20,120 nt of DNA, taken from IMG/VR virus record IMGVR_UViG_3300026457_000152, positions 1 to 20,120 of that record; one strand, 5' to 3'. The notes below the pieces were generated by a model. The model was given only the letters and a program-made list of their open reading frames with translations. It was not told where the DNA came from and searched no databases. The stretch comes from a virus. Of this stretch, positions 14,801 through 20,120 are shown piece by piece. Each line of letters opens with the position of its first letter. Position 1 is the first letter of the stretch. A program made the position numbers and the translations under genes.

Positions 14801-16197
14801 GTGGACAAACTCCAATTGGATCTAGTGCATACTATCAAGTTAATAATGTTCAGCCAAATCAAAATGTTAGCATAGGTGGAGGATCTGGCGGTATAGCGGT
14901 ATTACTTAATCCAGAAACAAATAATGGATACTATTTTGAGATTGTTGCACTAACTGAAACTAATGTAGAATCATATCTTAAATTAGATAAAAATGGACAG
15001 GCTGCGGTAAACATTAATAATGTTGTTTTTTATAAAGTTAAAAAAGAATCTGCTAATGATAATGCTATTCCAATTAAATTATGGGGCGGTATAACAAATG
15101 TTATTGTTGACGATGGTCGTTTTACTGGTCAATATAGAATGGCTGGAGAAGACAAGCCTACCGTATATGATCTATCCGTAGAATATCAAGACATTGGTAA
15201 GACTCGTAGATTTTATTTATATATTAATAATAAGTTAATTAAAATTGTTGATGACCCAGATCCGCTTCCAATATATAATAATATGGCTTTGTTTATTCGT
15301 GGATCATCTCGTTGTATGTTTGAACATGTATATGCTTTGTCTGAAAACTATTCTCAAAATACAGTATTTACAACAGGTGAAACATTGTCTGCAGTATTTG
15401 GTGATAAACAAATTGACGCAAATGAATCATTTAGAAAATATGCAATGAATGGCATTATTCAAGGTACCTATTTAACTGGTATTAGTTCAGAGCAACCACC
15501 AAAATATAATATGTATTTTGATGAGTTTGGAACAATTATGCGTGAATGTGCCTATTTTGATATTAGATATGATCGTGCATATCCAGCACTATATTCACAA
15601 CTTTCTCCTACATTTAATCGTATCAAGGGCTACTCAGTATCTGGATTCCAAGCAGACTCGTATGGTGCTGAATTCTTAATATTTAATGCTTCAGATAAGG
15701 CTCTTGTTTTAGATGAAACAAGTGGTAACTATTTAAGAATACAGGGTGTTGCTTTTACACAAGACACAACATATGAATTAACAGTAGATGAATACTTTAG
15801 CAAAAAGAGCAACCTGTCCGACCCACCATTTAGTGGTAGTGCACTAATCTATTCTCCTTTGGTAGAAAAAGCAAAATATGATGACATTAAACTAAGCAGA
15901 CTTATTTATGGAAAAAATGAGTTTAGCCTAGATACCCCATATATACAAACTCAAGATGATGCAGATGCTTTAATGGGTTGGATTATTAATAAAGTCATGA
16001 TTCCTAAAAAGGTAATTGGTCTTAATGTATATTCCATTCCTACGTTACAACTAGGCGATATTGTTACAATTAATTATAAAAATAATGAAAATTTAGATTT
16101 AGTTACAGAAGATACAGATAGGTTTGTTGTGTATAATATAGACTATTCTAGAGGAAATAATGGTCCACAAATGACTATTTATTTAAGCGAGGTATAA
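11887..16197 (+). CDS. Tail-associated hub / tail-tip protein with lectin-like insert
   Basis: A 1436-residue tail-tip protein starting at GTG, one base after the upstream stop, with AGAGG 6 bases before it. Residues about 390-610 (from GDISDKVIDYKV through PAPRLLMTQTSLSMAI and QNVAEILNQLAISTQSAMFF to FIVMSKNYLMPD) read as the hub region found in baseplate hub/tail-associated lysin-type proteins. The C-terminus (1380-1436, LQLGDIVTINY to MTIYLSEV) returns to that hub fold. Between them, about 940-1152 has strand-rich ConA/LamG-like features (YDLSVEYQD, RRFYLYINNKLIKIV, MALFIRGSS), suggesting carbohydrate binding. Residues 190-320 look like another beta-sandwich. No peptidase or lysozyme motif was recognised. 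The role is probably tip assembly and host recognition. Confidence 0.7.
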   Translation: MFVSEALKTHLETSATVQLKSLVLAEWNMNMPDNIFLVGNYRYRPSTPGSTYYTLPNTFDNLDAGNYYTGATDADVVIDNGFTDSGIPQQFTLQKDKMKMIYSLEDCLKPFRPRSGINKPLYFGGRYLANSGASIAERPRYYMPSRYDEFRYWTSYRTEDNVEYGVSNKLSNGLNYIDDAVPFVVYKNQVPTNRIIVKMQTNVGSVDLGPFTTASGSIPDPLYGTANKTTPARWKIQYLYNNNWSNAISFNENTTRADGTPIIGTDGYVEIHYGLIVPEAYRDIFIFAETLSSSTLLPDTSVTGYAYLVIANEGSRGTFYIWTGSDYETFSPTYGWTLGSEEIDNNTSFVTDFTNPEQFTDEINGGTEYREFAYIQGLRVVVETMNKFDTTFDLIEISPRLVGDISDKVIDYKVTKILSDVGITSLPVGQLLASTGQINIFDDDQAFNPNNTNSIIAGYTRKNIKFNFYETIIDVDGFDYFIPLKTLYSEGFPQADVTAGTISINLRDFYFFFESMPAPRLLMTQTSLSMAISTILDYIGFTNYSFRRIDGESDPIIPYFFVAPDQNVAEILNQLAISTQSAMFFDEYNNFIVMSKNYLMPDADTRTTDFVLLGNNNQTDEGVIENQSSGNLPNIISIASEDKRVYNDGKINYTTRYIQRSYGSIREASMVDRDKTWIYKPVLLWEVAGDEATKTINEVAAKQGNYVLGAMPLNATLSADLPTVVNGVVVNNTLDLGENIYWLTRYQGFLYSNGEIIKYDAAEFNVTGTGNVWISSNQEYQRYFASIPFNGKIYPTGLVRIFSVPFYETVDGIARLQPGAVYEHGRGQFGTPVTTHTAGISDYWADNTYVRGCNMQTQYLFTTTLDEDVTRPATTVGAAGVNNTLARQTTRNGIIKNFMSANYLTETAINNLKSTQTGTVQSSALVMNGPSFKTTETPLNFVSYVYKNLNGAYKNFGTRIRIIGKIENNETRGQTPIGSSAYYQVNNVQPNQNVSIGGGSGGIAVLLNPETNNGYYFEIVALTETNVESYLKLDKNGQAAVNINNVVFYKVKKESANDNAIPIKLWGGITNVIVDDGRFTGQYRMAGEDKPTVYDLSVEYQDIGKTRRFYLYINNKLIKIVDDPDPLPIYNNMALFIRGSSRCMFEHVYALSENYSQNTVFTTGETLSAVFGDKQIDANESFRKYAMNGIIQGTYLTGISSEQPPKYNMYFDEFGTIMRECAYFDIRYDRAYPALYSQLSPTFNRIKGYSVSGFQADSYGAEFLIFNASDKALVLDETSGNYLRIQGVAFTQDTTYELTVDEYFSKKSNLSDPPFSGSALIYSPLVEKAKYDDIKLSRLIYGKNEFSLDTPYIQTQDDADALMGWIINKVMIPKKVIGLNVYSIPTLQLGDIVTINYKNNENLDLVTEDTDRFVVYNIDYSRGNNGPQMTIYLSEV

Positions 16198-16198
16198 A

Positions 16199-17128
16199 AT
16201 GGCTGACGATCAATCATTTAATAAAATTCCATTTGAACAATTAGATGCAACAACAAAAAGAGTTATACAGGCAAACGCTGCTGGATATAGTGTATTTAAC
16301 CCTGAAACAAAAACTTTTGAAAGACCAACACCAGAACAATACTATGATCTACGTGGTGGAGTTAATAAGGCAGGGTACTACGGAGATTCTTATACACCTG
16401 GAAAAACTTTAACAGATAAAGAATATTTTGATACTCTTAATGCAGCAAAAGCAGCAGGAGGAAGAGGAACAGACTTAGGTGCTGCAATTAATGCTGCATC
16501 AGCAGCAAAAGCAGCAGAATATGATAAAAATAATCAAATAGTCATACCAACAACGCAGAGTGTTGTTCAAGCAAGTTCTCAATCACCAAATAATGGTAGT
16601 GGATCTAACCAACAGTCTTCTCCAAACCCTATTCCTTTAACACCCTCTACTCTCTCTTCTACCCCGTCTAACATAAGCCCAGTTACACAAGCGCCGCCGC
16701 CACCACCAGTAAAAACTGCTCCAATTGACACTATTTTATTTGACGAAGACGCCGTTCCAATTCAAATTATGTCTGACCTTATTTTTGAAAATATTGGTGG
16801 ACAAGAGTTAATTAATATTGCTAGAAATGATACGGTTAATGGTCAACAAATTATTTATCAGCCTATTAAAAATTTGACACAGATTCAACAACAATATAAC
16901 GCTAATAATATTGTTAGTTTACAGGCTACTTCCGATAAATATTTTCAAAATTTTTCTATTAGATTTGATAATAAAGTTCCAACAGAAGGAACAGGTCCAG
17001 ATGGATCGCATGTATATATAGACCCAGAAACTGGAGAACTGGTAGTAGAGGCTGTAAATTTAGAACTAGATGAGCAGATAGAGGTAGAAATTACCACAGG
17101 TGGTACAATATATGAGGCGGAATTATGA
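16199..17128 (+). CDS. Minor tail / virion protein with Ser-Pro-rich linker
   Basis: A 309-residue protein in three parts. Residues 1-115 are soluble and start with MADDQSFNKIPFEQLD and a Tyr/Gly-rich stretch. Residues about 118-172 are a low-complexity Ser/Gln/Pro/Thr/Asn linker ending in five prolines (166-170). Residues 172-309 form a compact acidic C-terminal domain (DTILFDEDAVPIQIMSDLIF, then YIDPETGELVVEAVNLEL). The linker layout suggests a virion protein whose N-terminal part anchors to the tail while the C-terminal domain is displayed, or the reverse. GCGAGG lies 6 bases before the ATG. The gene ends in a 4-base ATGA overlap with the next. Exact function unknown; tail-tip accessory protein is the best guess from context. 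Confidence 0.5.
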   Translation: MADDQSFNKIPFEQLDATTKRVIQANAAGYSVFNPETKTFERPTPEQYYDLRGGVNKAGYYGDSYTPGKTLTDKEYFDTLNAAKAAGGRGTDLGAAINAASAAKAAEYDKNNQIVIPTTQSVVQASSQSPNNGSGSNQQSSPNPIPLTPSTLSSTPSNISPVTQAPPPPPVKTAPIDTILFDEDAVPIQIMSDLIFENIGGQELINIARNDTVNGQQIIYQPIKNLTQIQQQYNANNIVSLQATSDKYFQNFSIRFDNKVPTEGTGPDGSHVYIDPETGELVVEAVNLELDEQIEVEITTGGTIYEAEL

Positions 17129-18276
17129 TTACAAACACTGGAAAATCTATCATTGGTAAGTATCTTCTTGGTCAGGCACCAGCCTATGCTTCTTATATTG
17201 CCATAGGATGTGGAGCACAGCCACTAGATACTACTGATCCATATGGAGACTACTCAACTAAAGACAACCTAGATTTTGAAATGTTCAGAGTGCCTATTTC
17301 ATCTAGGGGCTTTGTTAATGATGCTGGTACAGAAAAAATTGTATTAACAGCAGAACTACCAACAGAAGAAAGATATGAAATTTCAGAGATTGGCTTGTAC
17401 TCTGCAGGATCAAATCCTTCTGCTGGAGCCTATGATAGCAAAACTGTGTTTGCTTTTACTCAAGGTGAAAACTGGCAATATCATACAGCATCTGCTGCAA
17501 CATCTATTCCAACTATTACAACTCCGTTGGATGATCCGCTAGACGATAACGTAATTGCTACTACAGACCCAGTATTTCAAACAAATGCAGATAACTCTAT
17601 ATTTTATAAATCACCACGCCCAGAAAGATATGAGCGTTGTAGATTTTTAAATAATATTATTTTAATTCGTGGAAATGATTCAGACCTAACTATTGACTCA
17701 TCAACAGGTAGTGCTGAAGGACATTTTGTTGTTGAGGCTGGATCAAATCATATACATTTAACTGGTGCTGATGTTAATTTTACACGTAACTCTCCAATTG
17801 ACGAATTGCGTCTTGCATTTTCTCTTGTAAGTAAGGATGGAGATTCTTCTGCAGTTCCTGACACCGTTCGCATTCTTGTAGATTTTGCAAGTACAGATGC
17901 AGAAGGTTCTGGAGAATTTGCTAGATTTGAGGCTGAACTTGATAATGGAAGCGGTACTGGAGGAACATATGATTTTTCTACTAACCGCTATTTTGTAATA
18001 ACAAAACAACTACAAGAACTATATCAGACACAAGGATTTACGTGGAATGCTGTAACAGTTGTAAAAATATATGCATGTGTTTTAGTTTCAGATGTTCCGT
18101 CTGATGATTATTATGTTGCACTTGATGCAATGAGACTAGAAAATATTGCTACTACAAATCCATTATATGGTCTTACTGGTTATTCAGTTATCAAAACTAC
18201 TAATGCAGAAACAGTTGTCAAGTCTCCCAATACAAGTAATTATATTGAATTTAGATTTTCAGTTGGAGTAACATAA
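17125..18276 (+). CDS. Minor tail / tail-fibre-type protein
   Basis: A 383-residue protein. Residues 1-95 (ITNTGKSIIGKYLLGQAP, YIAIGCGA at 24-31, RVPISSRGFVND, EERYEISEIGLYSAG at 81-95) follow the pattern of the N-terminal domain of phage tail-fibre and baseplate proteins that attach a fibre to the tail tip. Residues 150-340 are beta-rich (LRLAFSLVSKDG, VRILVDFAS, DYYVALDAMRLENI), resembling a carbohydrate-binding jelly roll. The C-terminus ends with YIEFRFSVGV. The start overlaps the previous stop by 4 bases (ATGA), with GAGG 7 bases upstream. The fibre-attachment reading is motif-based; sugar binding is inference. No collagen-like or chaperone domain is seen. Confidence 0.55.
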   Translation: MITNTGKSIIGKYLLGQAPAYASYIAIGCGAQPLDTTDPYGDYSTKDNLDFEMFRVPISSRGFVNDAGTEKIVLTAELPTEERYEISEIGLYSAGSNPSAGAYDSKTVFAFTQGENWQYHTASAATSIPTITTPLDDPLDDNVIATTDPVFQTNADNSIFYKSPRPERYERCRFLNNIILIRGNDSDLTIDSSTGSAEGHFVVEAGSNHIHLTGADVNFTRNSPIDELRLAFSLVSKDGDSSAVPDTVRILVDFASTDAEGSGEFARFEAELDNGSGTGGTYDFSTNRYFVITKQLQELYQTQGFTWNAVTVVKIYACVLVSDVPSDDYYVALDAMRLENIATTNPLYGLTGYSVIKTTNAETVVKSPNTSNYIEFRFSVGVT

Positions 18277-18809
18277 TGGCTACTTCTGAAACAATTAAAA
18301 AGTTTAAAACTTCTCCAAATAATTTACCAGCCATTGACTCTAATACAGAGGGATATTCTGTAAGATATAGGATTATTTCTTCAGATAGAAACAGAACATC
18401 TCATTGGTCTCCTGTCTATTTAATACAACCAGGTTATACATTTGTGCCTGGAAATATTGTATTTAATAAAGCAGGATCAATTGCTACTATTGTTTGGGAT
18501 GCTGTAGAAGTAACCAAAGTTGATGGTGGAAATACTTATTCAATAACTAAAACACATGAATATGATATTTGGGTAAGATGGGATCGTGGTGGTGGAAATG
18601 GTGATTGGCTATATAAAGAAAGAATTGATACAACATCTCTTGCTTTACCAATTCCAAATACATGGACAATTAATGGAGTTGTGCAACCAACCACGCCAAA
18701 TAGAATGAGTGTTGAGATTTATTTAAAAGGAGAACCAATTGAAAGAGCAGATGGCGCTCCAGGAACACCATTTTTAAAAGTTTATAGACTGCTCAATGAG
18801 ACTGTTTAA
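18276..18809 (+). CDS. Putative minor tail protein with FN3-like fold
   Basis: A 177-residue protein, mostly beta strands. Residues 25-50 (EGYSVRYRIISSDRNRTSHW, SPVYLIQPG) and 68-77 (ATIVWDAVEV) followed by YDIWVRWDRGGG resemble fibronectin type III or Ig-like strands, with the characteristic tyrosine and tryptophan positions. Such domains are common decorations on tail-tip proteins and may bind cell-surface sugars weakly. The start overlaps the upstream stop by one base (TAATG), with GGAG 7 bases before it. The final codons lead directly into a promoter-like element for the next gene. No database search was possible; the FN3 call is by strand pattern only. Confidence 0.45.
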   Translation: MATSETIKKFKTSPNNLPAIDSNTEGYSVRYRIISSDRNRTSHWSPVYLIQPGYTFVPGNIVFNKAGSIATIVWDAVEVTKVDGGNTYSITKTHEYDIWVRWDRGGGNGDWLYKERIDTTSLALPIPNTWTINGVVQPTTPNRMSVEIYLKGEPIERADGAPGTPFLKVYRLLNETV

Positions 18810-18818
18810 TGATATAAT
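18810..18818 (+). promoter_or_regulatory. Extended -10 promoter-like element TGATATAAT
   Basis: Perfect extended -10, identical to the 9-mer at 3621-3629, located immediately after the stop of the preceding gene. Its last base is 10 bases before the ATG at 18828, so an mRNA started here would have a leader of about 0-4 bases and lack the GGAG at 18819-18822. No good -35 was found. AT-richness makes chance occurrence possible. Confidence 0.45.
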
Positions 18819-18827
18819 GGAGAGATA

Positions 18828-19271
18828 ATGGCAAAAGTACCACTACCAGAACGAGGTCAACCGTTAGATGTTACATACATTTATCAGTTGGCAGATACAA
18901 TTAATGATATTTCTACGCAGGTTTCATCTGCAACCTACAACTATACTACTGTAGATACTGTTTCTGCAGGTAAGCAGAGTGTAAAAACATCAGAGGCTAG
19001 AGTAGTTGGTGGGTATGTTGAAGTAGCAAATAACTCAACAGTTAGCGCAGGAAACGAAAAGACATTTTCATATGACTTCCCATCTGATTTTAAATATGCA
19101 CCAATAGCATCTGCTACTGCAGTTAATATTGGAAATACTCCAGCAGGACAAAATGTAAATGTTATTTTAAAATCTGTTACTACATCAAGAGTAGAAGGAG
19201 TGGTTAGGTTTGGAGCGTCAGGAGATCTGTCCTTGGCTGTTCACCTAATTATTATTGGAATTCCAAACTAA
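18828..19271 (+). CDS. Small tail-tip / receptor-binding-type protein
   Basis: A 147-residue protein. Residues 1-33 (VPLPERGQPLDVTYIYQLAD, then TINDISTQV) form a short N-terminal helix of the kind used for trimerisation or tail attachment. Residues 60-147 are beta-rich, with FSYDFPSDFKYAPIASATAV and a final segment (EGVVRFGASGDLSLAVHLII) resembling H-type-lectin-like tip domains of phage fibres. It could be the receptor-binding knob, or a small structural subunit. GGAG (18819-18822) lies 5 bases before the ATG and works if the message reads through from upstream. The promoter-like box at 18810 would give an almost leaderless message. It is the last recognisable structural gene of the block. 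Confidence 0.45.
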   Translation: MAKVPLPERGQPLDVTYIYQLADTINDISTQVSSATYNYTTVDTVSAGKQSVKTSEARVVGGYVEVANNSTVSAGNEKTFSYDFPSDFKYAPIASATAVNIGNTPAGQNVNVILKSVTTSRVEGVVRFGASGDLSLAVHLIIIGIPN

Positions 19272-19278
19272 AAGGGGA
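19271..19278 (+). promoter_or_regulatory. Ribosome binding site deciding zinc-ribbon gene start
   Basis: AAAGGGGA lies 9 bases before the ATG at 19288. The alternative in-frame ATG at 19255 has no such site and would overlap the preceding gene by 17 bases, so 19288 is preferred. Confidence 0.55.
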
Positions 19279-19287
19279 ATTGGGTAC

Positions 19288-19479
19288 ATGATCCATTGCA
19301 GACGCTGCAAAGGTAGAATGTTTGTTGATAGACAATATTCTAGCCAAATACACTTAGAGACCTATTGCATCCGTTGTGGATCTAGAAATTTTTATCATCC
19401 ACCTTCAGATAGCAAGGAGGGAAAATGGCTTTTGGACCAAGAAAACTTGAGAGCAAAGACTACAATAGTCAGCCTATAA
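19288..19479 (+). CDS. Small zinc-ribbon protein
   Basis: A 63-residue protein with two CxxC knuckles, C4-x2-C7 and C27-x2-C30, 19 residues apart, the layout of a zinc ribbon that holds one structural zinc ion. The region is basic (CRRCKGRM, CIRCGSR), consistent with contact to nucleic acid or RNA polymerase. The last 18 codons overlap the next gene in another frame (55 bases, 19425-19479), and the strong ribosome site of that gene lies inside this one, so the two are probably made together. The function is not known. Zinc ribbons of this size in phages include transcription regulators and polymerase-binding proteins, but nothing here separates those options. Confidence 0.65.
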   Translation: MIHCRRCKGRMFVDRQYSSQIHLETYCIRCGSRNFYHPPSDSKEGKWLLDQENLRAKTTIVSL

Positions 19480-19970
19480 TTAAAGGTAACCAAAAAATTT
19501 GGTTTTTAAATAATGATTTAGTTAGACTATATCATAGTTCTAGATCAACTGGTATGGTTACATTTTACAATATTACAAAAGATAGACTAGAAACTTGTTT
19601 TCGTAATGACTTCAGAAAAAATAGACAAAGGGCATATACTGTAGCAGAAACTGCAAGACTTGTCAATAGGCATCGTAAATATATTCCATATCTAATTAAA
19701 CGTGGAGTTATTCCGCCTCCAATAGGAGCACAGGTTGGCGGTACAAGAGATTGGCAAGTAAGAGCGTACTACTCTGAATCGCAATTAAAAGAGATACGTG
19801 ATATACTTGCAAGCATACATATTGGTAGACCAAGAAAAGATAATTTAATAACAAACAATATGACTCCTACATCTCAGGAGTTGACACGAAGAACTGGCGA
19901 TGGTATACTGGTTTATACAAAAACTGAAGATGGTAGATTTATTCCTGTTTGGGGAGAGAGCATTAATTAG
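19425..19970 (+). CDS. MerR-like helix-turn-helix DNA-binding protein
   Basis: A 181-residue basic protein. Residues 70-97 (AYTVAETARLVNRHRKYIPY, then LIKRGVIPPP) fit a MerR/excisionase-type winged helix-turn-helix: first helix VAETARLV, recognition helix RHRKYIPYLIKRG. A wing (GGTRDWQVRAY) and a helix YSESQLKEIRDIL follow. Residues 134-138 (GRPRK) resemble an AT-hook core. Residues 25-60 form a separate conserved-looking N-terminal part (KIWFLNNDLVRLYHSSR). The ATG has AAGGAGGG upstream inside the zinc-ribbon gene. No effector-binding domain of classical MerR proteins is present. It probably binds phage DNA as a regulator; an excisionase-like or architectural role is possible. Confidence 0.7.
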   Translation: MAFGPRKLESKDYNSQPIIKGNQKIWFLNNDLVRLYHSSRSTGMVTFYNITKDRLETCFRNDFRKNRQRAYTVAETARLVNRHRKYIPYLIKRGVIPPPIGAQVGGTRDWQVRAYYSESQLKEIRDILASIHIGRPRKDNLITNNMTPTSQELTRRTGDGILVYTKTEDGRFIPVWGESIN

Positions 19971-19976
19971 CCTTTG

Positions 19977-19983
19977 AAGGAGG
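19977..19983 (+). promoter_or_regulatory. Ribosome binding site deciding a GTG start
   Basis: AAGGAGG is a strong Shine-Dalgarno sequence. It lies 2 bases from GTG 19986 and 5 bases from GTG 19989, favouring the second. No ATG exists in this frame in the remaining window. Confidence 0.7.
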
Positions 19984-19988
19984 CAGTG

Positions 19989-20120
19989 GTGGAAGAACGT
20001 AATGACACAAAAGTATCAGTAACACTTGGATATACCCTTAATCTGGGTAATTTCCAGTCTTTAAGAGTTGATCTTGGGGTAGTTGATTATACCCGTGATG
20101 GAGAAACTACAAATGAGGCT
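19989..20120 (+). CDS. Unrecognised protein, 3'-partial
   Basis: A frame open from GTG 19989 (or GTG 19986) to the window end, giving 44 residues: an acidic start (EERNDTK) followed by strands KVSVTLGYTLNLGNF and SLRVDLGVVDYT, then an acidic turn DGETTNEA. The alternating pattern suggests a small beta-sheet domain. It has a strong ribosome site and sits 15-18 bases after the helix-turn-helix gene, so it is probably in the same operon. The 5' part is relatively rich in C-ending codons (ACC, TTC). No family is recognised with confidence and no function is proposed. Confidence 0.6.
   Translation, partial: MEERNDTKVSVTLGYTLNLGNFQSLRVDLGVVDYTRDGETTNEA

Noticed and set aside
16132-16137. TATAAT near the end of the hub gene as a promoter for the 309-residue protein
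   Set aside because: It lies in coding sequence, lacks the TG extension and a spaced -35, and such hexamers are expected by chance in AT-rich codons. The same applies to TATAAT copies near 11126-11140.
19255-19287. Longer start (ATG 19255) for the zinc-ribbon protein
   Set aside because: No Shine-Dalgarno precedes it and it would overlap the previous gene, while ATG 19288 has AAAGGGGA at a good distance.
1-20120. tRNA genes, CRISPR arrays, insertion sequences, attachment sites
   Set aside because: Reading both strands gave no cloverleaf-like segments in the gaps, no regularly spaced repeats outside coding repeats, and no transposase or integrase; all gaps are under 80 bases.

Overview
The window is the tail-morphogenesis block of a long-tailed, double-stranded DNA phage or prophage (Caudoviricetes, siphovirus type). 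Every gene lies on the + strand, genes are packed with 1-4 nt overlaps or short gaps, and base composition is strongly AT-rich. Nothing bacterial is visible: no tRNA, rRNA, IS element, integrase or CRISPR. The style of the tape measure protein, the tail-tip proteins and the apparent leaderless start suggest an actinobacterial host. With this AT content, a low-GC freshwater actinobacterium would fit. That host guess is inference only.

Layout, left to right: (1) 1-2141, the neck: a head-tail connector (5' end outside the window), a head-closure-like protein, a tail-completion-like protein and a tail-terminator-like protein, in a coupled operon. (2) 2142-2924, the major tail tube protein as its own expression unit, with an extended -10 promoter, a strong ribosome site, highly biased codons and a hairpin terminator. 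(3) 2925-3975, two paralogous tail assembly chaperones. The long one has an extra C-terminal domain and the short one does not. They appear to replace, by gene duplication, the G/GT pair that most siphophages make by programmed frameshift. (4) 4000-11247, a 2415-residue tape measure protein, which at the usual scale predicts a tail of about 360 nm. (5) 11247-19271, the tail tip: a distal-tail-like protein, a 1436-residue hub/tail-associated protein with an embedded lectin-like region, and four smaller tip or fibre proteins. (6) 19288-20120, a change of theme: a small zinc-ribbon protein overlapping a MerR-like helix-turn-helix protein, then the start of an unrecognised gene with a GTG start.

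How they work together: the neck proteins close the filled head and join it to the tail. The chaperones coat the tape measure while the major tail protein polymerises around it, and the terminator protein caps the tube. The distal tail protein, hub and small proteins form the adsorption tip. The zinc-ribbon/HTH pair may regulate transcription of this or the following block.

Main points for a second look: the duplicated chaperone with contrasting promoters, ribosome sites and codon use; a shared promoter-like 9-mer TGATATAAT in two gene junctions; apparent leaderless starts; a tape-measure coiled coil that switches from a 22-residue to a 21-residue repeat; the lectin-like insert in the hub; and the regulator pair at the end. 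All functional names rest on motif reading and gene order, not on database searches.
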